Positions 6,204 through 6,255 of a stretch of 6,255 nt of DNA are shown here, piece by piece. Positions within the stretch are counted from its first letter, which is position 1. Each line of letters opens with the position of its first letter. Position numbers and translations under genes: made by a program. The notes under the pieces are model-generated. The model made no database searches. It worked only from the letters and a program-made list of their open reading frames with translations, and was not told where the DNA came from. The stretch comes from an uncultured beta proteobacterium (lineage in GTDB: Bacteria > Pseudomonadota > Gammaproteobacteria > Burkholderiales > Burkholderiaceae): the NCBI GenBank assembly GCA_903892315.1, contig CAITHY010000172.1:1-6255 (forward strand). Direction: 5' to 3'.

Positions 6204-6255
6204 TCAATGGGACACAACTGCTTTCACTATCAACAGGAGAGCACCCATAAAAATC
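6204..6255 (-). CDS. C-terminal end of a probable DUF2970 family membrane protein (partial)
   Basis: Only the last 16 codons and the TGA stop are in the window; the gene continues past the right edge. The frame reads IFMGALLLIVKAVVSH, a hydrophobic helix end with one lysine. Small DUF2970 proteins, which commonly sit just upstream of ctaE in betaproteobacterial cox clusters, end in a similar single helix followed by a short basic tail. The assignment therefore rests on position plus a short hydrophobic match, not on a diagnostic motif. It is co-directional with ctaE and ends 29 nt before it, consistent with one operon. Confidence 0.6.
   Translation of the reverse strand, partial: IFMGALLLIVKAVVSH

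Overview
The window looks like part of a betaproteobacterial chromosome, most plausibly family Burkholderiaceae. The gene order (ctaE, inverted DUF2909 gene, SURF1, small membrane protein, ctaA, ctaB, Sco, with rpoH facing them) is the arrangement I know from that group. The moderate GC content and the protein sequences would suit Polynucleobacter or a close relative. The genus is an inference from memory, not a database match.

Layout from left to right: rpoH (heat-shock sigma factor, + strand, 12-935) converges on a five-gene minus-strand run. In transcription order that run is SURF1 (5026-4238), a Sco/thioredoxin-like membrane-anchored protein (4241-3585), ctaA heme A synthase (3585-2464), ctaB heme O synthase (2461-1568) and a Sco-type copper chaperone lipoprotein (1560-976). 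A perfect 12-bp hairpin (942-968) fills the gap between rpoH and sco1. Upstream of SURF1, separated by only 14 bp, lies a small + strand gene for a DUF2909 twin-transmembrane protein (5041-5253). A perfect 26-nt palindrome with T-rich flanks on both sides (5285-5310) then separates it from minus-strand ctaE, cytochrome c oxidase subunit III (6174-5320). The right edge holds the last 16 codons and stop of a minus-strand gene, probably a DUF2970 protein.

The genes form one functional module: biogenesis of an aa3-type cytochrome c oxidase. CtaB farnesylates heme B to heme O, CtaA oxidises heme O to heme A, SURF1 helps place heme A in subunit I, Sco supplies or reduces the CuA site of subunit II, and CtaE is a structural subunit. 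Subunits I and II and the Cox11/CtaG copper chaperone are not in the window and would be expected just beyond the right edge.

The minus-strand assembly genes are packed with overlaps or gaps of -4, -1, +2 and +7 nt, so translational coupling is likely. Two of them use non-ATG starts (TTG for SURF1, GTG for the Sco-like protein). No mobile element, tRNA, rRNA, CRISPR array or clear accessory region is visible. This is ordinary core-genome content; the points worth a second look are the uncharacterised Sco-like protein, the inverted DUF2909 gene with its two-way terminator, and the convergent rpoH/sco1 junction.
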